Source of the DNA: a virus
Length of the DNA: 38,811 nucleotides
Direction: 5' to 3' (one strand)
Virus record (IMG/VR): IMGVR_UViG_3300037574_000313
Location: 1 to 38,811 of that record
Shown: piece by piece, positions 15,243 to 23,192 of the stretch
How positions within the stretch are numbered: position 1 is the stretch's first letter
Layout of the letters: each line of letters begins with the position of its first letter
Notes under the pieces: generated by a model
Database searches by the model: none
What the model saw: the letters and a program-made list of their open reading frames with translations, nothing else
What the model was told of the DNA's origin: nothing
Made by a program: the position numbers and the translations under genes

Positions 15243-17456
15243 CTAGGCCAAGTCGTCCCCTGGTGCGAAACGGTTACCACGCCCCGGCCCCGGCCCCGGA
15301 GGGAGTGGGGCTCCGTGATTATCACCAGGCTGATTAGGCTGCATCCCTGGCGTCTGCGCAACCTGCTGTGTCGGATCCTGCTTGCCCTGGATAGCCAACA
15401 AGAATGGAATGTCGTCGGCTATCGCCTTATCGACCTCAATCGCATTCTCTCCAATCTCAAGCCGCTTCATGATGTGGTGACGGTCTAGCCATCCATTCTG
15501 CTGCCACTGTGCATACAGATTTGAGTCACGTTCCCTATCACGCGGCAAAGCACTCTTAATCTCAACGGTGGTTTCGTATGGATTGAGGTAAACCGGACTA
15601 ATACATCCCGTAGGAACAAGAGTCTTAACCCCTAGGTTATCCCTAACAAATTGTTGAGTCTGCGCATCCCACGTCATGATGGTGACCGGGATGGTTACGG
15701 GCTCTTCTGGGATGTCGATATCATGCGGCGATAGTTGTTCTGGCTCCACCTCAACAGGAGGCTCCAGTTCTGGCGGCATCGGCTCAGGCGGTTGCGGGAT
15801 ATCAGCAACCTGACCTTGAATCTCAGGAGAAGGTGCGTTGCCATCTTCATCAACCTTCTTAGGCGGCTCCTCTTCCTTAAGAGTGCGCTCGTTCTGTTCG
15901 TAACTGCCCTGAGCAGCCGTTTGCCAATCCTCAGCGGCAATTGCCCGTTCCTGGTCATCTTCAGCCTTTTGCTGGAGGTCCACCTCAGGCTCTGGATCCC
16001 AGAAGCTAGTAGACGCTTTCTTATGCTCACGAATAGCCTGAGAAAATGGCACCTTACGAGTTTCAGATCCGAAAGAGTACTTCCTCTTAATGCTGACCTG
16101 AACATCTTCCGGCGACAGAAATTGTAATGTTAGCGGGTCTATCGCAAAACACTGCCGCTTTGATACGCCGTCCTCCTGCACCTCAACAATCCTGCCGCCG
16201 CAGTGCTTGCAAAGATCAACAGGAAACGAAATGCCGGTGGCTAACTGGTAATAACGCAGGATCAGATAATTGACCTGTTCGAGCCCCTTCTTAAATGAAG
16301 GGAGCTTCCTCTCGGTCGCTTCCACAAGAGGCTGGAACTGCACCTGCAAAGCCGCTGCGCTCGTATTCGAGATAGGCTGAGTGCGCCCCAGTGACCCCTC
16401 GGGCAGTCCCGCCAGATCGAACATGATCTGTTGCACTGTCTTCAAGTATTCGTGGCTCACCGCGAGGTTCCCCCCAAGCTCTAGGTTGAACACCTTTGCG
16501 TCGGAAGGTAAGCCGCTCCATAGCGATTTCGGTCCTTTGTCTAACTGCTTGGCTCGCGCGCCAAGAATAACCGTCACGGGAGCGGCATGGTAATTAACAA
16601 TGTCTGAGATGTCAGTTAACTTCTCATTGTATTCTCGCTGTATATCGATAATGCCGTCCAGGTCAGACAAGCCGTAATACTCACGAGGGAAGCTCTGATT
16701 GGAGATATGAACAATAGGGATCTCACCCAGGTCGTTCGGCCTTGTGGCCCGCTCTTCCCCGTCCCACCCTTCGACGATCCTGTCGGGGTATATGTCTTCG
16801 ATGTAACGCCTGTTCTGCGTAACACCTAAGCCTCCCATAGTGATCGGCGTGCTCTCAACGGTCTGAGTGCTGCCATCGGTTGACATCCCCTGTCCCTGCA
16901 CCTCAGTGACAATGCGAATGCGCTCGATCTGCTCAACATTAAGAGGGTTCCACACAGGGAACACCTGCTCCGAGCCCAAGAGCCGAAGCCTTACACGACC
17001 GCGAGTAAACGGATTAATAGATTTTTTAATCGCAGAGGGCTCTTCGTACGTCACCATAACGAAGGTGTCCCCTGTGACGCCCCCCATAGTCGCCATATCA
17101 AGGACGAACCCTTCCTTGTTGTTGTAGTCCCAAACCTCATCAATGACGGGTTTAGTGATATTGGTGAGAGGCTCAGGGACGAGGAAGTTAATGCCTCTGC
17201 CAACCAGAAAAGACGCCTTTTTATCTACAATACGCCGGCAGTAGTTGGCGGTTACCAGAGGCTCCCCATCTTCCCTCTGAAAGTTCCACTGAAGGCCAGT
17301 GTAAAATCGCCAATGCTCTGAGTATCTGCGCAGACGGAGTGAGTCTTGCGGATTGGTAGCGACGGTGGACAGGGTGTTTCGACCCTCACGCCGCTCATAG
17401 GGTACGGCTGTCCCGCCTGACCCTTGTAAGTGTAGAGATTGAAATTGAATGGGCAT
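15243..17456 (-). CDS. Portal protein (SPP1 gp6-like)
   Basis: The dodecameric DNA-entry channel of the head, 737 aa. Recognisable portal features are TANYCRRIVDKKASFLVGRG near residue 70, VHISNQSFPREYYGLSDLDG, IDIQREYNEKLTDISDIVNY and SNTSAAALQVQFQPL. Residues about 420-435 add a CKHCGG segment with a further Cys 16 residues on, a possible zinc site. The C-terminus is acidic, then Pro/Gly/Gln-rich (about 520-737), longer than in most portals. The gene follows terL at a distance of six small genes and precedes the three basic paralogues. AAGGA lies nine bases before the ATG. Confidence 0.92.
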   Translation of the reverse strand: MPIQFQSLHLQGSGGTAVPYERREGRNTLSTVATNPQDSLRLRRYSEHWRFYTGLQWNFQREDGEPLVTANYCRRIVDKKASFLVGRGINFLVPEPLTNITKPVIDEVWDYNNKEGFVLDMATMGGVTGDTFVMVTYEEPSAIKKSINPFTRGRVRLRLLGSEQVFPVWNPLNVEQIERIRIVTEVQGQGMSTDGSTQTVESTPITMGGLGVTQNRRYIEDIYPDRIVEGWDGEERATRPNDLGEIPIVHISNQSFPREYYGLSDLDGIIDIQREYNEKLTDISDIVNYHAAPVTVILGARAKQLDKGPKSLWSGLPSDAKVFNLELGGNLAVSHEYLKTVQQIMFDLAGLPEGSLGRTQPISNTSAAALQVQFQPLVEATERKLPSFKKGLEQVNYLILRYYQLATGISFPVDLCKHCGGRIVEVQEDGVSKRQCFAIDPLTLQFLSPEDVQVSIKRKYSFGSETRKVPFSQAIREHKKASTSFWDPEPEVDLQQKAEDDQERAIAAEDWQTAAQGSYEQNERTLKEEEPPKKVDEDGNAPSPEIQGQVADIPQPPEPMPPELEPPVEVEPEQLSPHDIDIPEEPVTIPVTIMTWDAQTQQFVRDNLGVKTLVPTGCISPVYLNPYETTVEIKSALPRDRERDSNLYAQWQQNGWLDRHHIMKRLEIGENAIEVDKAIADDIPFLLAIQGKQDPTQQVAQTPGMQPNQPGDNHGAPLPPGPGPGRGNRFAPGDDLA

Positions 17457-17480
17457 GACTATGCTTCCTTAATGATTCTG

Positions 17481-18128
17481 TTAGTCGTAGCCAGATTTAC
17501 TATTTAAGTGTCTGAGCTGTTCTTGAGCCCTGGCACGCTGCTTTGGTGCCCCTACTTCAGATTCAGCCTGAAGTGCTGTCTTTTTAGCATTAAAAGCCGC
17601 ATTCCGCGCGTTTAGATCAGACGGAGAGAGATCACTAATGACCTCAAGATCGGCCTCAGTCTTCGCGGAGATGGCAACCGCATTGGCTCTCACAGCTTCA
17701 AGCGTTGCTAGAGTGTTCTTGTTGAGCACCTTAACGGTCCCGCTAAGATTCCCGACAACAGTTAGATTGCGCTTAAAGCCCTTTAGTACCTCAAAAGCCG
17801 TGTATGTGCTCAAAACGGTCAAGGCCAGGACGAACACTCCGAACATTTTAATGAGCTTTGCCGTGCTCATCATCTTGACCCTCGTCTCAGTAATCTCGTC
17901 AATTAGCTCTACGTTTGCCTGACCGATAGTCCGCAGCGCAGTGATCAAGTCCTTCACATGCTCGTCGCCTAGAGCAGTGGTGGAGACGGCAGGGGGACCA
18001 TCCACACCAGTAGCGGGGGGAGGGGGAATGCTCTCAGCTATGGCACAGGCCACAGCGAGCCTCTCCTTCATGGCACCCGTGTCATACGGACGCCATGGGC
18101 CTCCCCTTTTTATCGGCTTATTCGGCAT
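17481..18128 (-). CDS. Single-pass membrane protein with coiled coil
   Basis: A 215-aa protein with one clear hydrophobic segment at about residues 92-112 (LIKMFGVFVLALTVLSTYTA) between a soluble N-terminus and a helical, Ala/Lys/Glu-rich C-terminal half. There is no signal peptide. It begins inside the end of the preceding gene (11-bp overlap). Adjacent to it are a holin-like gene and other small genes, so a role in lysis or in the membrane during ejection is possible. It is not a family I recognise. Confidence 0.55.
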   Translation of the reverse strand: MPNKPIKRGGPWRPYDTGAMKERLAVACAIAESIPPPPATGVDGPPAVSTTALGDEHVKDLITALRTIGQANVELIDEITETRVKMMSTAKLIKMFGVFVLALTVLSTYTAFEVLKGFKRNLTVVGNLSGTVKVLNKNTLATLEAVRANAVAISAKTEADLEVISDLSPSDLNARNAAFNAKKTALQAESEVGAPKQRARAQEQLRHLNSKSGYD

Positions 18129-18321
18129 GGCGAACAGACTCTAGTATGGCGACAGCATCACCTACGGCTTGCCCAATATCCGCCCGAAGCCGCCTAAGGT
18201 TACTGGAGGGCGTTTCCCCAGAGTTAATGCGCTTCAAATCAGAGGTAAGCACGGACAGGGCATTAAGACCTTCGATAAATTTAAGCTCTTCAGCAGTCAT
18301 GCAATCGCCCTTTTTCCGCAT
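18118..18321 (-). CDS. Hypothetical 60-67-aa helical protein
   Basis: A helical protein (MTAEELKFIEGLNALSVLTS, then RRLRADIGQAVGDAVAILES). Two starts are possible. The ATG at 18321 lies three bases after the upstream stop codon. The internal ATG at 18300, giving 60 aa, has AAAAAGGG about seven bases upstream and looks better. It is located between the holin-like gene and the membrane protein. The function is not recognised. Confidence 0.5.
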   Translation of the reverse strand: MRKKGDCMTAEELKFIEGLNALSVLTSDLKRINSGETPSSNLRRLRADIGQAVGDAVAILESVRHAE

Positions 18322-18324
18322 TAG

Positions 18325-18567
18325 CTACTTGCCCCATTTTGAACGTATCAGCTCACCCTGGTCTTTAACAGCGCTGGTGAGGTTTGACAGCGTGGTGCGT
18401 TGCTCATCAGCAAACTCTAGTAATCGGTTCGCGTTCTCGTGAAGGTAGTTTTCTAGCTTCTTTTGACTGTCTATGCGCTCTTTTCTCTCGCTCCAGAGCA
18501 GCCACAATAGAAGAGAAGCTATCGGGCCACTCGTAATAAGCCCTCTCAATAATTCTTGCTCCATCAC
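18325..18567 (-). CDS. Holin-like small membrane protein (BhlA-type layout)
   Basis: An 80-aa protein with one N-terminal transmembrane segment (GLITSGPIASLLLWLLW, about residues 9-25), followed by a charged amphipathic helix (SERKERIDSQKKLENYLHEN) running to the end. This layout of a short N-terminus, single TM and long cytoplasmic coiled coil matches BhlA/UviB-type holin-like proteins. It lies in a cluster of small genes between terL and the portal gene rather than beside the cell-wall hydrolases at 24-29 kb. The holin role is inferred from layout only. Confidence 0.55.
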   Translation of the reverse strand: MMEQELLRGLITSGPIASLLLWLLWSERKERIDSQKKLENYLHENANRLLEFADEQRTTLSNLTSAVKDQGELIRSKWGK

Positions 18568-19058
18568 TCTTTCCCTACAGGCTCAAAGCAATCGTCAAAA
18601 ACAATATGTTGACGACCCCCCGAGTATCTGCGCTCAGAACGGAATCGACCCGAGTTAGCGAGCAAGGCTGTCTCTCTAAAGGCCCCCTCTTCTAACGGCA
18701 CCGGCCCGTTCTTGCGCCCCTCCCCGTAGTGGCTCACGGCTCTCTCTTTTGGATCATTGAACTGACTATCAGTGCTAGTCCTATCAAGAGGAAAAGAATC
18801 CCTTTTTGATCGGCCTCTCGGCAGGAAAGGACGAATGGTAGGATCGGACCTAGCCGCTGATATAAGTTCTTTCTGTTCTTCTGTGCTCCACCCTGCGTCC
18901 GCAGCCCGTAAGCGAAGAACACGGAGTATGATCCACCGTTCTAGGTATGCGCGAATCCGATTAACGTGATACACGAGCCACCCTTGTAGCCCGTACCCTT
19001 GACGATAGACGCTGGGGTCTACAAGTTCGCCAAAGGCCCGTACCTCGTTAACGTCCAC
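18564..19058 (-). CDS. Hypothetical protein
   Basis: A 164-aa protein starting at GTG with AGGA close upstream. The N-terminal 60 residues are helical and hydrophobic/basic (LQGWLVYHVNRIRAYLERWI, then ILRVLRLRAADAGW) and may associate with a membrane. The rest is polar and Arg/Ser-rich (PLDRTSTDSQFNDPKERAVS). It overlaps the holin-like gene by four bases. The family is not recognised. Confidence 0.5.
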   Translation of the reverse strand: MDVNEVRAFGELVDPSVYRQGYGLQGWLVYHVNRIRAYLERWIILRVLRLRAADAGWSTEEQKELISAARSDPTIRPFLPRGRSKRDSFPLDRTSTDSQFNDPKERAVSHYGEGRKNGPVPLEEGAFRETALLANSGRFRSERRYSGGRQHIVFDDCFEPVGKE

Positions 19059-19063
19059 GAATC

Positions 19064-19327
19064 CTAACGCCGCTTCCTGTCGAAGTTACGGCCATAACTA
19101 CGAAAGTCAGTCTTGGGCAGACTGATGTTACGGCTAGCACTAGCTCTCCCCCGCGCCAGTCCTTCGCCTTGAACAGCGGTGCCGGTGCCGGATGGGTACT
19201 CATCCTCCTGCTTCACAGGAATGACGCCCCCGGCATAGGATGTCTTCGGGCCGCCTGTGCCACCTTTAGGCGGGTCTTTCAGGTCTAGAACAGAGGGCTT
19301 GTAGCCGAATCTTTCTTTTCCATGCAC
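19064..19327 (-). CDS. Hypothetical 87-aa protein
   Basis: A Gly/Pro/Lys/Arg-rich, probably unstructured protein (KDPPKGGTGGPKTSYAGG; ends in a basic patch around SYGRNFDRKRR). The start is GTG with GGAG at suitable spacing, overlapping the end of the upstream beta-rich gene's region. Position in the head cluster suggests a minor virion or packaging accessory protein. No family assigned. Confidence 0.45.
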   Translation of the reverse strand: MHGKERFGYKPSVLDLKDPPKGGTGGPKTSYAGGVIPVKQEDEYPSGTGTAVQGEGLARGRASASRNISLPKTDFRSYGRNFDRKRR

Positions 19328-19331
19328 AGCA

Positions 19332-19775
19332 TTACTCCACGTATTGCCCGGTACTGGGCTCCATTAACAGTGTAGTGATAGGGGCATTAGGGCCGCCACC
19401 AGCAGTATAAGTACGGTCCACGGTAAAGAGATCACCGACGACAAAGCTCATCAAAGCCTTGTCAACGGAGGGCAGAAGCGCTTGAAGCCCGTCGCCAGAT
19501 GCAAGGTTGACCGTGAGGGTTCCAGTAAGAACGGTTGAGCCATTCTTCTGTACGTCAAATACCACGCTCTCGCCTGCTGCCATCCCTTCAGACATGGCGA
19601 TGTACAAATCCCCAATCTGACCGGCAAAGGTGGCGATCCACAGGAAAGTCCCGGCTGCGGTGGCTGTGGTGGTCTGGGTTTCTGACTGTTGTTCGATCTT
19701 TCCGACCAACTGTCGTGAGGTTTTCTCGGTGAAGGGGGTGCTTAATTGCGTTTGGTAATTAGTGAACTCTGACAT
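19332..19775 (-). CDS. Putative beta-rich virion surface protein
   Basis: A 147-aa protein with a Thr/Gln-rich N-terminus (residues 1-40) and a beta-sandwich-like body (GTFLWIATFAGQIGDLYIAM, SVVFDVQKNGSTVLTGTLTV and DLFTVDRTYTAGGGPNAPIT). The pattern resembles head-fibre or tail-fibre tip domains. It is 11 bp downstream of terL. GGAG six bases before the ATG supports the start. The exact role is unknown. Confidence 0.55.
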   Translation of the reverse strand: MSEFTNYQTQLSTPFTEKTSRQLVGKIEQQSETQTTTATAAGTFLWIATFAGQIGDLYIAMSEGMAAGESVVFDVQKNGSTVLTGTLTVNLASGDGLQALLPSVDKALMSFVVGDLFTVDRTYTAGGGPNAPITTLLMEPSTGQYVE

Positions 19776-19786
19776 CGATGTCTCCG

Positions 19787-21424
19787 TTATCGGTAGCGGT
19801 CGGAACGAGAATTGGCACGACTGTACCTGTCATCTCTGCCTCCGGTATAAATGTTATTCTTAGAACATTCAACAACTGCCTGGGTGTCGGCATCTAGCGT
19901 AGTAGCATAACATGCCAGAGCACCGGAATCACAGTAGTCATCATGCTCCCCCTCGGGAGCATGGCACGACAAATACGCTCCTGTCCACTCTTTCTCCAGG
20001 TTGCGGTGCTCTATGACGAATCGCTGGTAACACCCAGTCTTTCTAGTCTCCTCCCCCGCTGCGTAGAATAACCTGCCTGCTGATATCTCTTGTAGATACG
20101 CCTTATACATATGGTCTTTAGTTACAACGCTAAATTTGACCGGGATGACGGATATCGTTGGGAGTAGTAATGCCAATTCCTCAGCGATTGGGTCACCGAC
20201 TCCAGTAGCGTCTACGCACAAGGTGTCTACAGCGTACATAGCTAGAAAGTTCACTAAGTCTTTTAGCTGCTCCCGCCAGAGCCCCCCAGTCTCGAACCAA
20301 GAGACGATTGTCTTTTCGAGATACGTGGGGGCTGCCTCATCTCGCATGATCGAGGAAACATTATAGTTTACCGGATCGCCCACCTCCATGATGGTCAGGA
20401 CAGTAGAGTCATGCACCCTGCCAAGGTCTAGCCCCGCGACCTGGCGGCGGAATTGACGAACCTCCCCTGTCTCTAAGCGGTGCTCGGCGGCTGCATCGAA
20501 AGATTCAATATCGATAGCCCCCAGACTTAGGTCTTGCCACAGGAGACGGAAGTTCATCTTGAACTCGTCGTTCTCTATGTTGCCGCCCAGACGATCAAGC
20601 TCAGTGTTCACCCAGGATTCGTAGTTTAGATGAAACTTATTCCCCGTTGTTTCATACATCCTGCGCTTCTCAGCCACCACAATCTCATAGGGGAACTCGA
20701 AGTGGTTGCGGGCTCCACCCTCCTGCTCCCTTTCCATGTTGTGCGTGATTGTGTCATGGAATCCGCCCTTAACGACATGGGCCGTACCAATTTTGACGCA
20801 GCTACCGTTTGTGGCAGCCAGCATGGGCATGATCTCTTTTTGCACCTTCGTGCGGCTGATCAGTTGAGCCTCATCCAAAATGAGCAAATGGTAGGTTCCA
20901 CCCTCCACGTTTGATTGGATGCTGGCGGTTTGAGAGCGGCAAAAACTACCATTAGTCCACGCAACAACATCGCCACGGCTGACCGCTACGCAAATATCAA
21001 TGTCTGTGTCTTGGTAAATCTCCTGGCTTGACTCCCTAGACGCACGAGAGCGGATGCGGTCATAAATAAACCCGCTCTGCTTGAGCTTAGGGGCGAAAAC
21101 GCCTATCCAGACGCCTTCGCGGTACTGCGAAAGGCGCGGATCGTCAGGAAACGCCTTTGCCACAGACGGCAAAAACACGCACAAAGCCCCGGCCAAGCAG
21201 CTAATAGACTCTGACTTCCCGCTCTGCCGGCTCCATAGCCCAGAGATTACGCCACCGTCCTGCAAGAACAGGCTTTCAACAATCCTGCGCATAAATAGGA
21301 TCTGAAAGTTGTAAAGCTGGATACCCGCCGGCTCGTTGTATAAACGAACGAACGAGATCACTAGATCAATCAGCTTGTCCGTAGATAGAGGACATAGCTT
21401 TCTAGTGCTAGGCTCTTCGCTCAT
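19787..21424 (-). CDS. terL: Terminase large subunit
   Basis: The 545-aa ATP-driven packaging motor and headful/site nuclease. The N-terminal ATPase domain has Walker A SRQSGKS (65-71), Walker B LLILDEAQ (180-187) and the coupling motif GTAHV (213-217). The C-terminal RNase-H-like nuclease domain shows the acidic residues in VAGLDLGRVHDS (Asp333), LCVDATGVGDP (Asp405) and EHDDYCDSGALA (Asp495/496/499). All catalytic elements look intact. The start overlaps the stop of the Prp-like gene (ATGA). No obvious small terminase gene is adjacent. The Cys-containing protein at 22963-23523 and the 415-aa protein at 34129-35376 are weak candidates. Confidence 0.95.
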   Translation of the reverse strand: MSEEPSTRKLCPLSTDKLIDLVISFVRLYNEPAGIQLYNFQILFMRRIVESLFLQDGGVISGLWSRQSGKSESISCLAGALCVFLPSVAKAFPDDPRLSQYREGVWIGVFAPKLKQSGFIYDRIRSRASRESSQEIYQDTDIDICVAVSRGDVVAWTNGSFCRSQTASIQSNVEGGTYHLLILDEAQLISRTKVQKEIMPMLAATNGSCVKIGTAHVVKGGFHDTITHNMEREQEGGARNHFEFPYEIVVAEKRRMYETTGNKFHLNYESWVNTELDRLGGNIENDEFKMNFRLLWQDLSLGAIDIESFDAAAEHRLETGEVRQFRRQVAGLDLGRVHDSTVLTIMEVGDPVNYNVSSIMRDEAAPTYLEKTIVSWFETGGLWREQLKDLVNFLAMYAVDTLCVDATGVGDPIAEELALLLPTISVIPVKFSVVTKDHMYKAYLQEISAGRLFYAAGEETRKTGCYQRFVIEHRNLEKEWTGAYLSCHAPEGEHDDYCDSGALACYATTLDADTQAVVECSKNNIYTGGRDDRYSRANSRSDRYR

Positions 21425-21744
21425 GCCGCAGGCCCCATGTCAATATGACCTGGGTACGCTTCTGCCACGCGCGAGAGTCCGTCTAACACAAACTCAACAT
21501 ACTTAGGATCTGCCGCGCCTAGTCCGATCCTAATAAAACCGCTCTTATCCCCGTCCCATCTGCCCTTCTTTTCGGCCAGATTCCACAGGGTAAACGACAA
21601 AGCTGACACGGCGGCACATACCTGGGTGCCCTCTCGTGTGGTGGCGTTGCCTTCAGCGTGGCCCGTAATCTCAAGCCAGGAGTCATCAACGTCTTCGTAC
21701 TGCTTTATGACAATGATGGCGCATCCCTCCTGTGTACGGCCCAC
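21421..21744 (-). CDS. Prp-like cysteine protease
   Basis: A protein of up to 107 aa that matches the Prp (YsxB) family, which in Firmicutes removes the N-terminal extension of ribosomal protein L27 and processes some phage scaffold and capsid proteins. It shows the catalytic His in ITGHAEGN and the catalytic Cys in TQVCAAVSALSFTL, with the usual spacing of about a dozen residues and the Gly-containing flexible loop between them. The in-frame GTG at 21744 has little Shine-Dalgarno signal. A perfect AGGAGGG lies inside the reading frame, seven bases before ATC at 21715-21717, giving the family-typical beginning (M)IVIKQYEDV. Neighbours are terL and a tiny basic protein, so a prohead maturation role is likely. 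Confidence 0.8.
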   Translation of the reverse strand: MGRTQEGCAIIVIKQYEDVDDSWLEITGHAEGNATTREGTQVCAAVSALSFTLWNLAEKKGRWDGDKSGFIRIGLGAADPKYVEFVLDGLSRVAEAYPGHIDMGPAA

Positions 21745-21749
21745 GAAAC

Positions 21750-21787
21750 CCCGGTTGTATGGCTGTCAAAAGGGGATGACAACCGGG
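21750..21787. repeat. Hairpin upstream of the Prp-like gene
   Basis: CCCGGTTGT (21750-21758) and ACAACCGGG (21779-21787) form a perfect 9-bp stem with a 20-base loop. It lies in the 63-bp gap between the 62-aa gene and the protease gene. No U-run follows on the minus strand, so it is probably an RNA stability or translation-control hairpin. Confidence 0.55.
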
Positions 21788-21807
21788 AAAAGAAATCCCT
21801 GCTCGGA

Positions 21808-21996
21808 TCAGCCAGCAGCGGTGGCGCGGTTGAACCGTGACTGCACGCCTCGCTGGAAGTTGGCACCGCCGGCTGCCATTGACCGCTGTTGGCGACGGCT
21901 AGGTCCGAGGCCCTCACGCGCACGACGCTCGATGCCTCGCGCCGTTGCTCCTCGGCTTTGCAAACCGCCGCCTCCAAATGTATTCAAAAACTTCAT
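21808..21996 (-). CDS. Hypothetical 62-aa Gly/Arg-rich protein
   Basis: Starts at ATG 21996 with GGAG six bases upstream. An earlier in-frame TTG is less likely. Sequence features are MKFLNTFGGGG, then Arg/Gly/Ala-rich helix (RGATARGIERRAREGLGPSR) and GGANFQRGVQSRFN. It lies directly upstream of the Prp-like protease. Because its N-terminus resembles those of the scaffold-like and tube proteins, and it is small and basic, it could be a processed head component. Function unknown. Confidence 0.5.
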   Translation of the reverse strand: MKFLNTFGGGGLQSRGATARGIERRAREGLGPSRRQQRSMAAGGANFQRGVQSRFNRATAAG

Positions 21997-22059
21997 CTGT
22001 ATCTCCAATTCTCCTGCGGTATGCAGGTACCCTATTCTAAGAATATTTTCTTAGTATGT

Positions 22060-22740
22060 CTACCAGAACCTGCGAGCGCCTATCTTTCGAGATTCCCCGA
22101 AAGAATGCTCCCTGTACCTACAAGACACGCAAACACCACACGGACCTTCTTCCTCGCTGAAGCAGGTCCATGAAGCGTCCATCGGCGCTTCTATAGACCT
22201 GCCGTAGGCTATTATCTCAGCCTTATTCATGTGGCAAAACGGGGCGTAAAACGAAACGGGATCCCCTTCAAACCCTCTTTTTGAGCCGAGACACAGTGCG
22301 ACCTCTAGCCCTTTCAGGAACATGGGGCTTGCGTCGGGGTTAACTGTATAAAGTTGGCCTTCATTAGTGAAACCAACCCATATCTCATCAAAGTTCAAGA
22401 CCTCTGCGTAGCCCGTAGCCACAACAAGGAATAAGGAGTTTCGCAAAGGCACGTAACTTGACGCGACAGTTGAGGACGCTTTGGTGGGGTCAGAGTCGGC
22501 GGGCAGCGCCACAGAAGAGTCAGTTAAGTCATTACTTCCGAAGTCGAGGCCGGAAAGGTCGATCTCCTTGAACTTTAAGGAGTAATGGGAGCACACCTGC
22601 TCTACAGCCCGCCTCTCCCCCCGGTAGTTTCGTTGCCCATAGTTTATGAAAAGAGGCAGTACCTCATGCCCCTGCTTCAGTGCGTCAGCGATAGCGACTG
22701 TGCTGTCAAGGCCGCCAGAAAACAGTACGATTATCTTCAT
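22060..22740 (-). CDS. queC: 7-cyano-7-deazaguanine (preQ0) synthase
   Basis: Converts 7-carboxy-7-deazaguanine to preQ0 with ATP and ammonia, in the cytoplasm. The 226-aa length is normal for QueC. It has the PP-loop SGGLDS (8-13), the conserved YVPLRN (96-101), GFTNEGQLY in place of the usual N-type pyrophosphatase-loop neighbour, and the zinc ligands Cys193, Cys201, Cys204 and Cys207 (CGVCVSC). All key residues are present. The start overlaps the stop of the previous gene. Phage queC genes normally serve DNA modification through dpdA, and a dpdA is found at the right end of this window. No queD, queE or folE lies in the window, so they are elsewhere in the phage or supplied by the host. 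Confidence 0.93.
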   Translation of the reverse strand: MKIIVLFSGGLDSTVAIADALKQGHEVLPLFINYGQRNYRGERRAVEQVCSHYSLKFKEIDLSGLDFGSNDLTDSSVALPADSDPTKASSTVASSYVPLRNSLFLVVATGYAEVLNFDEIWVGFTNEGQLYTVNPDASPMFLKGLEVALCLGSKRGFEGDPVSFYAPFCHMNKAEIIAYGRSIEAPMDASWTCFSEEEGPCGVCVSCRYREHSFGESRKIGARRFW

Positions 22741-23192
22741 TTACGGGTTCCGCCCTCTGTTACCTTTTTTCTCGCCTCAAAGTAGCCCTCACAGTCGCAG
22801 TCTGGGATCAAGCACGCACACTTAACGCCCGCTGCTTTCAGATCCTCTTCTACCATCCTGTGATTGCCCTTTGAGTGCTCGCACACGCAAAGGGCCGTAA
22901 TGCCACCTGGAACGATTATTCTGCCGAACTCTGTAGATCCTTCACGTCCGCGCCTTCTGGGCTCATGCCTGTTCTGAGGGTCCAACCCACGCTCGATGGT
23001 CGTCAGCGTCCTTGCGCCCCTTGCGAGGCTGGCTAGGGCCGCTTCGTACTCTGCTCCCTTTGTTCCTAGAGATTGCCCGTGAGTTGCGTAGCTTAATGCC
23101 TTTTGACTCGCGTCTAACGCCTTCTCTGATTTGCTCAATCGCGGCTTCGTCGAAGTGAACCCGCCCCGAGTTAGCTTGATATCTTCTGACAT
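22737..23192 (-). CDS. Cys-rich hypothetical protein
   Basis: A 151-aa protein. Residues 1-75 are helical and Ser/Ala/Lys-rich (SKSEKALDASQKALSYATHG). The C-terminal half carries a metal-site-like Cys/His set: LCVCEHSKGNHRM, then KCACLIPDCDCEGYFE. GGAGG lies nine bases before the ATG. The gene is coupled to queC by ATGA. Its first 230 bp overlap the end of the 22963-23523 gene in another frame. A zinc-dependent role is plausible, and a link to queC is only positional. Confidence 0.6.
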   Translation of the reverse strand: MSEDIKLTRGGFTSTKPRLSKSEKALDASQKALSYATHGQSLGTKGAEYEAALASLARGARTLTTIERGLDPQNRHEPRRRGREGSTEFGRIIVPGGITALCVCEHSKGNHRMVEEDLKAAGVKCACLIPDCDCEGYFEARKKVTEGGTRK

